Origin: Strigamia acuminata | Taxonomy: Eukaryota > Arthropoda > Chilopoda > Geophilomorpha > Linotaeniidae | Assembly: GCA_949358305.1 (NCBI GenBank) | Contig: OX442320.1 | Coordinates: forward strand, 7,146,259-7,210,258 | Length of the DNA stretch: 64,000 nt | Direction: 5' to 3' | In this document: positions 10,112 to 21,900 of the stretch, in pieces | Numbering within the stretch: the first letter of the stretch is position 1 | How the letters are laid out: every line of letters starts with the position of its first letter | Notes under the pieces: generated by a model | Told to the model about the DNA's origin: nothing | The model's input: the letters and a program-made list of their open reading frames with translations, nothing else | Databases searched by the model: none | Made by a program: the position numbers and the translations under genes

Positions 10112-10807
10112 ATGCAATGCAGCGTGGTTCGAAGCGCTTTAGCTCTTTTAGCTGTTGGTGAGGAAAATTTCAACTTTTATCTTATTTTTTTTTTATCTTT
10201 TATAATAACAAACATGTTTTTAGTGAGTTGTACGCCGGTAGCGGATGATTGCACTTCGGATGATTTCAAAAATAGTCAAAACGGACTGTGCTCACTCGAG
10301 TACGCTCCCGTATGTGCGAGTAACGGCAAAAGCTATGGCAATAAATGCGAAATGTGCGATGAAATGTATAGACAAAGAAAGGAGAGTAAATCTGTGGGTT
10401 TGCGAGTAGTTCATGCCGGTAAATGTGGTTCGTTTGACTACTGCTTACCGAGCGATGAATCTGGCGCGTGTACGGAAATAAACGAACCAATTTGCGGCAG
10501 CGATGGGAAAACCTACGGTAACCGGTGCGTATTTTGCAACTATAAATACTCGAAAGGAACAAATGGAGACGAGCTGTCAATGGAACACTTTGGGAGATGT
10601 TTAGGATGTTCTGATTTGAGCAAACGTGGTATCTGCCCTGAAACTTACTCGTCAGTTTGCGGTAGCGATTTCAGAACGTACGACAACTTGTGCTCGCTGT
10701 GCGCAGAAATCTACAGGCAGAAGAGCGAGCGCATTTACTTGAGTTTGACGCTGCAGTTTGAAGGCGATTGCAGAAACTACATTGCACTTTCTAAACTTAT
10801 GAAATGA
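10112..10807 (+). CDS. Secreted three-domain Kazal inhibitor
   Basis: Exons 10112-10157 and 10224-10807 give 209 residues. The 66-bp intron (GTGAGG ... TTTTTAG) has no stop and keeps frame, so an ORF caller reads through it and adds 22 spurious hydrophobic residues. Spliced, exon 1 plus the start of exon 2 form a clean signal peptide ([18 protein letters not shown]). Three six-cysteine Kazal domains follow, most like domains 3-5 of genes A and B. P1 residues are L (CSL), E (CTE) and E (CPE). Acidic P1 in two domains suggests a Glu-specific target or loss of inhibition. Confidence 0.85.
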   Translation: MQCSVVRSALALLAVGEENFNFYLIFFLSFIITNMFLVSCTPVADDCTSDDFKNSQNGLCSLEYAPVCASNGKSYGNKCEMCDEMYRQRKESKSVGLRVVHAGKCGSFDYCLPSDESGACTEINEPICGSDGKTYGNRCVFCNYKYSKGTNGDELSMEHFGRCLGCSDLSKRGICPETYSSVCGSDFRTYDNLCSLCAEIYRQKSERIYLSLTLQFEGDCRNYIALSKLMK

Positions 10808-11445
10808 TGTTTTGAAAATCTGGATTTGTAACTAAGCTACATAATGAAATATATGTAATTTTGGGTTATTTTAAATGCAAAATAATTGTTTTATTCAAAT
10901 CTGATGGTATAAATTTGTTTTGCTTAACTTTTAAGTCAATTATTTGGTGTTATTCGCTAAGTGCATCTGAAATAAAAAGTTTGAGATGAAGTTTTAGTTT
11001 TTTTTGTGTTTGATTATTTATTTTTATTGAATTTCCAACAAGTATAGATCGTTTAGTATTACTTCGAGCTATTTTGCATGCTATTTTCTGACGTCATCAG
11101 AGATTTTATCAGCAGCAGACATAGGCGAGTTCAGGAATTACATGGCGTCGAACAGCTGCTAAAGTGGAATTTGTGGATGGATGAGCTTACACATAAAATC
11201 GTAATTGATGTTTGTTTTATATCTGAATGCAGTACAGCGTACTGATAAGTTTTTATTCCTTTTTCTCTGCAATTTGTTGATCTTTCTTCTTAGTTGCTGT
11301 TTTTTGTTTCTGCTGATTTCGAGAATTACAGTCTTGATTAGATAAATGACAACTTTATCTCAACTAATTTTCAAAAAATACAATCTTATCGATAAAATGA
11401 CTTATTTAAAAATGTGCGGATATATTTTTTCAGACTGACGGTAAA
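10808..11445. other. Spacer between Kazal genes
   Basis: AT-rich, no coding signal found on either strand. It holds AATAAA near 10970 and the upstream region of the 4-domain Kazal gene. The 3' splice-like TTTTTTCAG at about 11425-11432 suggests a 5' untranslated exon for that gene further left. Confidence 0.5.
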
Positions 11446-12405
11446 ATGTTTGCAGTAACGTTCATTTCGCTCGCTGTAGTTTGTGCAATTACTTTCGGTA
11501 AGATTAACATAAACAGGTGTTTTAATCATTTCAAAACCTCCAATTAAGTGTTTTCAACCTTCTCTAGATGGCAGCACCGCATTGGATTGCTCCAAATTGG
11601 TTTGCCCATCAATTTGGAACCCTGTATGTGCCAGTGACGGCAATACATACGCCAGCGAATGCCACATGAAAACGGCGCAATGTTTGAACCCAAAATTGAC
11701 AAAAGTAAGAACTTTTTACATTCCCTAACAATTTCTAATGTCTAAAAAATTCGGAAACATTTTAAGGAACACTCAGGGTCGTGTGATCAATCATATTTAA
11801 ATCCGGGTTGCACCGAAGAGATATTAAAAATCGAATGCACCGAGGACGAATTCCCATTATGCGCTACAAACGGAGTAACGTACGGTAATCCGTGCAAATT
11901 TTGCAAAGCTCTGTACGCACTGAAACAATTTGGCATCGAATTAACTGTAAAACACTTGGGAAAATGTGGGTTTGAGTTCGAGGCACCCATGTACTACGAA
12001 GAAGCGTTTTGTAACGACGATGAGAAAAATCAAGTTTGTTCGAGCGAAGAATATTCGCCATTTTGTGCGAGTAATGGCGTAACGTACAAAAATAAATGCC
12101 TGTTTTGTCATGCGATGGCAAATGAAAATTCGCTGGGTGTGGAAATCGAAGGTGAATGTCCCGGAAATTCACACTGTAGTTCGGCGGAGTTGCAGGGCCC
12201 ATGCGCGGATAATTATTTGCCGGTTTGTGGCAGTGATGGCGTCACTTATGCGAATAATTGCGAGAGGTGTGCCGAAATGAGCAGACGACAAGAACGAGGA
12301 GAAAACATCTTTATTTATAACAAATATAAAGGTTAGTGGGTTTAACTTGTACATCCATTAATTTAATTTATTCTGTTGTATTTTCTAGGAGCGTGTCCGA
12401 AATAA
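11446..12405 (+). CDS. Secreted four-domain Kazal inhibitor
   Basis: Exons 11446-11497, 11568-11704, 11767-12331 and 12389-12405 give 256 residues. Exon 1 encodes a signal peptide (MFAVTFISLAVVCAITF). Domain 1 (exon 2 and the start of exon 3) is the shorter arthropod type; domains 2-4 are the longer type shared with the other genes here. P1 residues are S (CPS), E (CTE), S (CSS) and D (CAD), so no domain has the basic or large hydrophobic P1 of a classic trypsin or chymotrypsin inhibitor. The last exon is only 17 bp and completes the final cysteine (GACPK). A 33-bp piece of exon 3 survives at 1616-1648 in the other half of the duplication. Confidence 0.85.
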
Positions 12406-12645
12406 ATGCTAATTCACCTGTAGGAAATTATAAGTTGTGAATTATTATTGGATAAAATTATTATAAAGCTCCGAATAAATGCCGGGGTATTTAATATTTG
12501 TTGAGACACTACTACAATGCTCCTATTTGGATTATTTGAGCAGTCGTTTTGCAAGAAATCAGTAATTTTTACAACAAAATCGGTGTTTTTTTTTTAAATC
12601 ATTGATTTTTACATCAAAATTGGTGATTTTTGTGGGCCCCGGCGC
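12406..12645. other. Shared 3' spacer of convergent Kazal and lectin genes
   Basis: The Kazal gene (plus) and the lectin gene (minus) converge here. There is AATAAA near 12474 for the plus-strand gene and short near-repeats (about 12560-12630, ATTTTTACAACAAAATCGGTG and a variant). No other gene. Confidence 0.5.
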
Positions 12646-14207
12646 TTAAATGAGCAAAGGCCAATGCAGGGACCCGGCGACAATTCGGAGCTTTACTGTA
12701 ATTAATTTACACACATTAATCCTACACACGAAACAGTTTAAATTGCTGCAGGATTCACTTATCCACTTGTAATGCCTATTTTTATCGATGGCCAAGCAAT
12801 GATCTTTGTAATTATCCACTTGAATCCGACGTGAATGATAAGCCATTGAAACTCCATCGAAAGTTTCGTATAATTTGCTCAAGTTTGTTCGCACTGAGGA
12901 GATAAACAGTCAAAATTGGACTTAAAAATGTAAATATTTGTTTTTGCTCCGTCACTTACAAACCAGGCATTCGGAATTAGCGGATAATTGTTGGCTCGAC
13001 ATGTGGGAAATTGTTTTTCGGAAGACCGGAGGAATCTGGTCGTACGGAAATAGGGCTAAACCTGCCGAGTTGGAAAATGTTTCCTTGCAATGTTTGTTGG
13101 CGGCGGAGAAGGATATCGGCGGCCATAAAACGTTGACAAATCGTTGACAAAGCGATTTACCGCCGCAGTTTTCGTCTAGATTCAAAAATCTGTCAATTTT
13201 GTAATAAAATTGTGAATATTTCGAGGATTTTTCGGACCTAAAACATCGCAAACGAAACAAGTTGATTCTGCATTGCATGGAGTGGATTCGACTCGGTGAG
13301 TGTCTTTCAGCGAGAGTTTTCCACACTGTTTGTTATGATAGAGGTAGAAATCGGACACTTGGGATGAAATTTCGTTCGAAGGATAAAATAAAATTCCATC
13401 TGGTGATAGAAATAATTTATCCATCGTGTGTCTGTAACCTGGAAATATTTTTTTTTTTAAATATTTAATCGGTGGTTGGAGAGATTGTTTGAAAAAGCGA
13501 TTTTACCGATGAAAAGCCGGTCGCAAACTTCAAAAGCACTTTGGTTCTGGTTTAGATACTCCATTATGAAATTCTCTTCCATTTCATTGCTGGTGGTCAA
13601 TAATTTGCCATTTATTTGCTTGCTGGCGCAGTACTCGGCCGCGTCGGAGTAATTTCTTTTCTCGCTTACAACATGTAGGCTTAAACTTTCTAAATGTTAT
13701 TTATTTAAAAATATTTTTTTAAACATATTTTTTTTAAAAAAAAATTAATGTTACTTAGTAATGGAATGGAGTTTAATCCCAAGAAATCTTTTTTTTGCTT
13801 TATAAAAATAAATATGTTAAAAATAAATAAAAAAAACGTAAAATATTAATGAAAAACCTCTTCGAATTCGATTTCATCATTAATTATATCCGATACTTCA
13901 TTAAAATCGTATAATTCTTCATCGTTGGCAACATTTAAACTTGTAATTTCAACGTTTTTATATTTCCTAATTAAAAAAAAATCTATAAAATAGTTTTCAG
14001 TTCCAAAAAACACATTTCCATTCACCTGGATGAAATTTTAGGAGGAAAACCACGCTGTGAATTACAAAACAACACGTCTCTAGCTGCCATTAGTATCGCA
14101 AATGTCACTAGAAATATCGTCGCCATCAATGCCGATAAAAATATGAGTGCAACGGCCAAAATTCGCCACGGAACCCTAAAACAGCCCAACTCGCTTCTCA
14201 TTTCCAC
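12646..14207 (-). CDS. Type II membrane protein with two C-type lectin-like domains
   Basis: Seven exons on the minus strand: 14026-14207, 13858-13966, 13755-13797, 13507-13689, 13238-13438, 12960-13175 and 12646-12893 (393 residues). Exon 1 encodes a short cytoplasmic tail and a signal-anchor helix (RILAVALIFLSALMATIFLV). An acidic stalk follows, then domain 1 (YSDAAEYCASKQINGKLLTT ... TPCNAESTCFVC) and domain 2 (ISFSAANKHCKETFSNSAG ... WISESCSNLNCFVC). I see no EPN or QPD sugar-selectivity motif and no WND, so calcium-dependent sugar binding is doubtful; protein recognition or an immune receptor role is possible. The exon 5/6 boundary uses CTAG at 13176-13179, which is also conserved in the pseudogene copy. 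Confidence 0.75.
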
Positions 14208-14325
14208 AACAATAACAACAACCGCAACACAACAAACACTTTTAACAATTTTATTAAAGTGCCGCTCATTAAATTAAAGAAATAAACACAAAAAAACAAC
14301 GAAATGAAGACGAAATCGGCTTCGC

Positions 14326-14646
14326 TCAGTCCCGCCACGTGTTGTCGCACTTGGAACACTTGTAAAATATTGTCATCGGTTCGTCGGCGGAGCGAGTTTG
14401 CATCTGGAAGAAGGCGGCACGGTTGTGACTGCATTTCGGGCACGTGGCGTCGGTCGTGTCGACGTTTTCCCAAACTTCCGAACTTCCCAGGATGTCATCT
14501 AAGGCTTTAGGCTTAGGGTATGTTTTCGCCACCATTTTACGTCGGATGTTGTGAACGTACGGACAGGTGTGACACATGAATCGGTTGCAGTTTGATCCCG
14601 CTTCGATGACCAATAGATTCGCACAAGTTGGGCAAAATAAGAGCAT
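14326..14646 (-). CDS. POLR3K: RNA polymerase III subunit RPC10 (C11 in yeast)
   Basis: 106 residues in a single exon; the human protein has 108. The N-terminal zinc ribbon has cysteines in MLLFCPTCAN and HTCPYVHN. The C-terminal TFIIS-like ribbon has CPKC and CSKC and the invariant QTRSADEP loop, whose acidic pair stimulates RNA cleavage by Pol III. The start gives the conserved MLLFCP N-terminus. It acts in the nucleus in Pol III termination, reinitiation and proofreading. It lies head to head with MRPL46. Confidence 0.97.
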   Translation of the reverse strand: MLLFCPTCANLLVIEAGSNCNRFMCHTCPYVHNIRRKMVAKTYPKPKALDDILGSSEVWENVDTTDATCPKCSHNRAAFFQMQTRSADEPMTIFYKCSKCDNTWRD

Positions 14647-14850
14647 TTTTGCGGTTGATCAATGAGGACACACGAGACTTGTTTGTTGATTTTTTCCACC
14701 ATCCATGTGCCTGGTCGGTGTCGCCCTCGTGCGATTTGTTGAGGAAGTTTTGTTTGTGTTACAGAGCCTATACCAGTTGTGAATGTAGGTTGCGTGTTCG
14801 GAACTGTACTGTGTTTTGAAATGTAGCGCACACGCTACAGTTCTACTTTA
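14647..14850. promoter_or_regulatory. Bidirectional promoter of POLR3K and MRPL46
   Basis: Only 204 bp separates the two divergent start codons, and no TATA box is evident. Both promoters must lie in this interval or in upstream untranslated exons. Confidence 0.5.
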
Positions 14851-16041
14851 ATGATGGCGCAGCCCGTTTCGAAAATTGGCCGGCTGTTTTCAAATTTATC
14901 GTTTGTTTTTAACAGTTATCATCACAAAAAATGTATTTCTAGGACAACCCTAAACAGTAAATGTTTATTAACGTTGGAAATTATTTTTTTTAAATAATTA
15001 ATGCGTGATTTATTTTGCATTTTAGGTTTGGTTCGATTTTCGTCTTCGGCAGCGAGCTCCGGCAAGAACTCGACGAAATGGCAACTCATGAGCGCAGTTT
15101 GTTTGGAAAGAAAACCCATTATTACACATCCACCGAACGAAATTGAAACGAGATTCGCGGAATTGTTGGAAGAACTCGAATACGAGCAGAGCCTCAAGTC
15201 GGACCACGAGATGCGGCTGCAAGAAGATTTGTAAACATAGAAAAATGTGCCAAATTTTCTCAAAAATAAATTGTACTAATAAATAATTTAGGCTGCGCGC
15301 GGAGCAGTTAAAACGTGGACAAACATTGAAACCCGAACTAGAAACGACGATCATCGAAACGGCGCAAGATCTGGAAGACAGAGCCGCGGCTGAACTTGAA
15401 AAATTTCAATTCGCGTCCAAAAACACCGAAGCTGATTTAAAAAACGACCAAAAGTCACTGCAACGTGCGCTCGACAAACAACTGATCCTGGTAGTCAGGC
15501 AGAAGCTGGGCGCCGATTACAAATGGGTTTTGCCACAAGCTGCGTGGCAAGAAGGCGAAACTATGAGACAAGTAGACGAGTTTTTAGCCTTGAAAATCGT
15601 TCGAATTTGATTTATTAAACGAGAATTTGATTTTCCAGACGGCGGAACGAGTTCTGCATCATTTTTGCGGCGATAAACTCCAGGCACAGTTTCTCGGCAA
15701 CGGTCCGTGTGGGTTTTACAAGTACAAATATCCACGGCAAATGTGGGGCGAAGGAAAACCAAGCGGCGCAAAGGTGAATTAAATTAAAAATTTAAATTTA
15801 AATTAAATTAAATTAATTATTTTTTTTTTTTTAGGTTTTTTTCTTTAAGGCGCATTACACAATGGGAGATGTCGAACCGTTCCGAGACGAAGTTGAGGAT
15901 TACAAATGGCTGAAACTTGAAGAAATGCGAGAACTTTTGAGACCTAGTTATTTTGATGCGGTGTCGAGCTTTTTGGTGCAGTCGGCGGACGGTTCTCAGG
16001 CGGAGAAGTCAAAATATGAGCTTAATAGAGTCGAAAACTAA
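14851..16041 (+). CDS. MRPL46: Mitochondrial large-ribosomal-subunit protein mL46
   Basis: Exons 14851-14956, 15026-15230, 15292-15571, 15639-15773 and 15835-16041 give 310 residues. The N-terminus is a basic, acid-free presequence (MMAQPVSKIGRLFSNLSF). The conserved mL46 blocks WQLMSAVCLERKP, EYEQSLKSDHEMR and FLGNGPCGFYKYKYP belong to the L46 and Nudix-like folds; mL46 is a structural ribosomal protein. The start at 14851 was chosen because it opens a frame that splices in phase to exon 2 and gives a mitochondrial targeting signal. Confidence 0.92.
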
Positions 16042-16851
<810 letters not shown>

Positions 16852-17379
16852 AGACAAGTGAAGTGGAATGTGCAAGTTATTGATCACTTTTTTCAACTGC
16901 AGGGAACATTGTAATTGGGCAAAAAATGACATATTATCATATTATTTTTATTAATCTGTTATCTGTTCACCTCTTTATTGTAGTTTGTTGTTTCAATCGT
17001 CCTAATTATATAGACAGCAAGTAACTGGACTATTAAAGCTTTATTTTAATAAATGTGAATATAATATTGCACGTGGACAAACAAATAGTGTACTTCTCCT
17101 TGAGATGGCGTAGCTGTTGAGGTGTTTGATTAAATTTCAGACAACAACTTTTAAACCGAGATTCGATTTGATGTCACTAGATGGCAGGCGTGATCATGTG
17201 ACCGCCAACTTCGGGAAATTCCCTTCGAGAGCGAAACCAATACCAATGAGCAGGATAACTTGGTAATCAATCATCGCCTCACATTTTACCCTCAAAAACA
17301 CATTTTAGCGTAAGTGCCGTACTTATTTTCCAACATTGTACGACTATAACATTTTTTTATTCGACTTTTAGTCGTAAAC
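16852..17379. other. Upstream region and 5' untranslated intron of the RdRP-helicase gene
   Basis: It contains the second copy of the duplicated segment (about 17110-17220). A likely 5' untranslated intron lies at 17310-17371 (GTAAGTG ... TTTTTAG), leaving 8 bases before the ATG at 17380. No other gene seen. Confidence 0.5.
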
Positions 17380-18762
17380 ATGGATAAAATACGATTGCAG
17401 TGGATGATATCATCGGACGATGACCATTGGACCTACAATAACGTCAATCTCCGTCAACTACAACGCGATTGCAAGCAGAAAATCAAGTGTTTGTGGATCC
17501 GCCAATCCGGCATCACTCTGGGTTTGATTGACAAACACAACAACCGCATGCTGCAAACCAACGACGTCTCAAAATTCGCGCTGGCCAATTTCTCCGAATT
17601 CAAACTGGCGGACCAACCGATGTCCAAAACAACCGAATACATTGAAAAATTCCTGAAAACCGGAATCACCATCAACGGCTCGACCTATCGCTTCTTCGGG
17701 TGCTCAAACTCGCAGCTAAAGACGAAAACGTGCTATCTTTACGCAGCAACTTTCCCTCAAATCACCAAAATGATCGACTCGATGGGATCCTTCAGCAACA
17801 TGAACTCCGTCGCGAAAAAGATGAAGCGCATTGGCTTGTTGTTTACGTCGACGGACGTCGGCATCGAGTTGGAACCGAGCGAATACGAAGACATCGACGA
17901 CATCGAGGGCGACAATGGCGACGTTTTCACCGACGGTTGCGGCTTTATTACGACAAAATTCGCCAAATACATCGCGAGGCAGATGAAAATCACGTTCCGG
18001 AACAAGAATTACGTCCCGTCCGTCTTCCAAATACGGTACAAGGGCTACAAAGGAGTCGTCGTGCAGAACAAGGGCTTGAAAGGCCAATTCAAGGTCCAGT
18101 TGCGCAAATCCATGAAGAAATTCAACGGTTGCGCAGATAATTCATTTTCGGCCAAAAACCACTCGATGCCGTACTCTTTCGGCAATTTAAATGCCGAATT
18201 GATCACGCTGCTCTCATCTTTGGGCATCAAAGACGAAATTTTCTTGAAGAAACAAAAGGAATACTTTGAGTTTATTCGACTATCGACAACCGACGTTTAC
18301 GTTGCATTCGAGTTCTGTTGCTACAAAAACAGAATAGATTTGGCGGAAATGATCGTCAACGACGGATTGACGCCGAAAATTTAACGACAAATCAAGAAAC
18401 TGCAAACGGACGAATGGAAATGCGTCACGCAGACGTGCGACGACGAAAAGAAGAAGAAAATCCGAATTTTCGTCCCGGATTCGCGTCTTTTGTTCGGGGT
18501 TTGCGATCCGTCGGGGAAATTGAAGGAAAAGGAAGTTTTCGTTCGAATTTCGACCGAGGGGTCGGTAAAGACCATCGAGGGAGCCGAAATCGTGGCGAGT
18601 AGGAACCCTTGTCTTCATCCGGGAGACATCCAGAAATTCAAAGCGGTCGATATCAAGGAATTGAATTATTTGCACGACGTTGTGGTGTTTCCGGTGGTCG
18701 GCACCAGGGCGGCTGCGTCGTTGCTATCGGGTGGGGATTTGGATGGCGACAAATTCTTCGTT
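17380..18762 (+). pseudogene. RdRP-helicase fusion gene, 5' part: RNA-dependent RNA polymerase catalytic region
   Basis: 461 codons of cellular (RNAi-type) RdRP without introns. Conserved blocks include FTDGCGFI (about residue 186), PSVFQIRYKGYKGVV (about 211) and the catalytic LLSGGDLDGDKFFV; DLDGD is at 18736-18750, residues 453-457, the metal-binding aspartates of the double-psi beta-barrel. These enzymes copy RNA to make double-stranded RNA for Dicer or secondary small RNAs. Two lesions exist: an in-frame TAA at 18382-18384 (codon 335), with the same frame open on both sides, and a DIRS element inserted after GTT 18760-18762. The N-terminus is short for the family, so upstream exons are possible. 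A functional product from this copy is unlikely. Confidence 0.9.
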
Positions 18763-18784
18763 CACTCTTAGTAATCTCCGGCTA

Positions 18785-18818
18785 AACAGGAGATGGCGCT
18801 ACTAGTCGGGTTACGTCA
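18785..18818 (+). repeat. Left inverted terminal repeat, core of DIRS element
   Basis: 34 bp that are the exact reverse complement of 23477-23510. The outermost 24 bp on the left (18761-18784) differ from the right terminus, as usual for DIRS elements whose extreme ends are templated by the internal complementary region. Confidence 0.85.
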
Positions 18819-18975
18819 CTTCCGGTTCTACTAACGGGTTGCGCGGTCAGGTTCGAATTGCTCTACAAGAAAAATTTGCTTTTATATCGTTTTTTCCCCT
18901 TTTTAATTAAAGGATCTCATATTTTCGAACACCTTTCTAATAATTGTTTCTTTATTAGTTTTATAACATTCTATT

Positions 18976-21900
18976 ATGAATTCCCAAGTTATGATTACCG
19001 ATTCTGGATTCCCTACTTTGAACGACCACGTGGTCCAAAATCTCCAAAATGAGGAGGTCCACGAACCTAACCACGAAGAAGAGATCGTAGAAGAGCCACC
19101 TTCGCCGAGAAGGATGCAAAATAGGATCGAATGTCTAGCCAACACTGTGTACGAGCTAAAAGACATAATGCAAAATTTGCTAACTGCGAAAACGGTCGTC
19201 GTTTCGCCGCAGAACACCGCGATGGCTGGGCCAGGTGCTGTACCTACCCCAAAAGCCACTGACGGGACAACTTCGTTGTTGAACCCCGCAATCGCAGTTC
19301 CCCTTGTCGTCACAAGCAAGCCAGTTGACGGTTCAACGGCTCCGACTCCAGCAACCAAAGTTGGTTTTTCGGATGTTTCGAAACTTTTGGGCGCCGAGAC
19401 CAAGTTTGGCGACGCCTGGCCCGCCGAATTAGAGGCTTTGGTAAGCAAATCGCTTTTTGAGACCTCGACGGAATTTAGGGATCAATTAGTTGAAAAGCTA
19501 ATAATCCCTGAAAACGCAAAATACTTGGACCCGCCTAAAGTGGACGGCACTCTGTTTGGAGAAGTGCAGCCTTGGATAAGGTCGAGAGACACGACGTCTC
19601 TAAAACATCAAAAGCTCGTTTTGAAAGCTTACATTCCGCTTGCTTCGGCAATGAAGGACGTAGTGGCGGGAAATTTGGACCCCAATTCACTGGTCATCCA
19701 CCTGGCCGAGGCCATGACGCTGCTGGGCGCAATGAATACGGCGCTAACGTTACGCCGACGTCTGGACTTCGCGGACTCGCTCGCACCTAGATACAAGCAG
19801 TTTGCAAAAGGGAAGGTTGTTTTCCCATCCGACCTGTTTGGCCCGGATTTGTCGAAGCAGATCAAAGAATTCGACGAATTAAAGAAGGTTACTTCCAAGG
19901 CCACTTTTGATAAAGCCGAAAATCGCAAGTCCGACAGGGACAAGAATTACCGCCGCTTCCACCCGTACAATAGGTACGATAATAAATACGATTACAAGCG
20001 CTCAGACAACTCAAGAAGTTTCGATTTTAAGCGCCAAAATAGTATGAACATTGTTTGTTCTAATCCTGTAACCGAGTTTACTAATTCCGATTCTCTTTGC
20101 AGATCGGGGGAAGAACCAGCGCGGGAAATCCTACAAGAAGTAGCGACAGAATCACCTGTAATTGAAAATGAAAATGTAAGAAATAAAGAGTTGTTCTTTA
20201 ATTTACACATATCGCATCTGTCCTTTAAGCCAGGGAATTTACAATATTACTTGCCTGTTTGGCGTAAGATCACATCCAATCCTTTTGTATTATCTGCCCT
20301 GTCGGGCATAAAATTCGATCTAAATTTCGACAAGCTCGTTCACGTTAAAAGAACGGAATATAGAATGAAACTGAGCGAAACTTCTGCAATTTCCCAAGCT
20401 GTGGACAAGCTTTGCCTGCAAGGCATAATTAAACAGGTCGCCCACGTTGAAGGCGAATACTTAAGTCCAATTTTCGCCGTCCCCAAGCCGGACGGATCTG
20501 TACGGATAATTTTAAATCTAAAAAAGTTCAACGAGAGCTTAGAATATCTCCATTTTAAAATGGCCTCGCTTAAAGATGCGATAAACCTTATGAAAAAGGG
20601 TCAATTTATGTTTAAAATCGACCTCACTAACGCCTTTTATTTGTTACCAATTAAAAACGAATTTAAGAAATATGTACGTTTTTTGTGGCAAGGCCAGTTA
20701 TACGAATATCAGGTAATGCCAATGGGCTTGGCAAGTGCCCCACGGACCTTTACTAAGGTTATGTGCCCTGTTTTTTCCGAGTTGAGGACTTGGGGGATTT
20801 GCGGAATCCCTTATTTGGACGACGGAATTTTTCTGTGTGATTCCTTTTGCGAGGCTAAAAACGCCTGTATCGACGTAATAAATTTTTTTCAAAAATTAGG
20901 CCTCTGCATTAACTGGGAAAAATCCGAATTTATTCCCAAAACTAGAATAGAATTTTTAGGATTAACACTAGACTCTAGAAAAATGGAAGTGTCACTTCCA
21001 GAAAGGAAAATCGTAAAAATAACTAAGCTAGCTTCACGCCTTCTCCAATTGGAGAATTTCTCTATTCAGGATTTGGCCATTTTTATTGGCAATTTAGTTT
21101 CCGCCGAGCCAGCGCTTTCTGACGGTTTTTGGAACATAAAGCCCCTGGAATCTTTCAAAACAGGACAGTTGTTCCTTCATGACCACAACTATAATACTTT
21201 AGTTAAAAATTACCCCGACATCAAGGCCGAATTGTCTAGATGGACTAAATTAGAAAATTTCTCCCCCAAAGATCTAAACCGTCGCGATGTGGATACGGAG
21301 GTTTTCACCGACGCCTCCAATTTGGGTTGGGGAGCCAGTTGGAACTCCCGCTCTGCAAATGGCCAGTGGACAGCTGAGGAAAATGATTTTCACATTAATG
21401 TCAAGGAACTTTTGGCCCTCTGGTTCGCCTGGAAGGTTTTTGCCCCCTTTGACGGCAAAAAACACGTTTTGTTTCATTCCGACAGCTCCACAGTAGTGAG
21501 CGTGTTCCGGAACCAGGGCAGTAAGGTCCAGCAACTCCACCATTTTGGTAGACTAGTGTGGGAAGATTCCCAAAGATTAAATATTGACCTTTCAGTAATT
21601 CACATTCCCGGCAAGGAAAACGTTATGGCCGACTATCTGTCGCGTAATTTTTTAACTACGGATGGGGAATGGAGCTTATCTCCAAAAATGTTTAATAAAT
21701 TAAAATCCCTATTCGGACTGCCCGAGATTGATCTGTTTGCTACGAGATTAAACCATAAATTACCAAAATATTTTTCTTGGGGCCCTGACCCCTTCGCTTA
21801 CAGGATAGATGCGTTCTCCCATTCTTGGAAAGAAACTTTTGCTTACGCCTTTCCTCCTTTTTGTTTAATTTCTAGGATTTTACAAAAAATCCGCCAGGAT

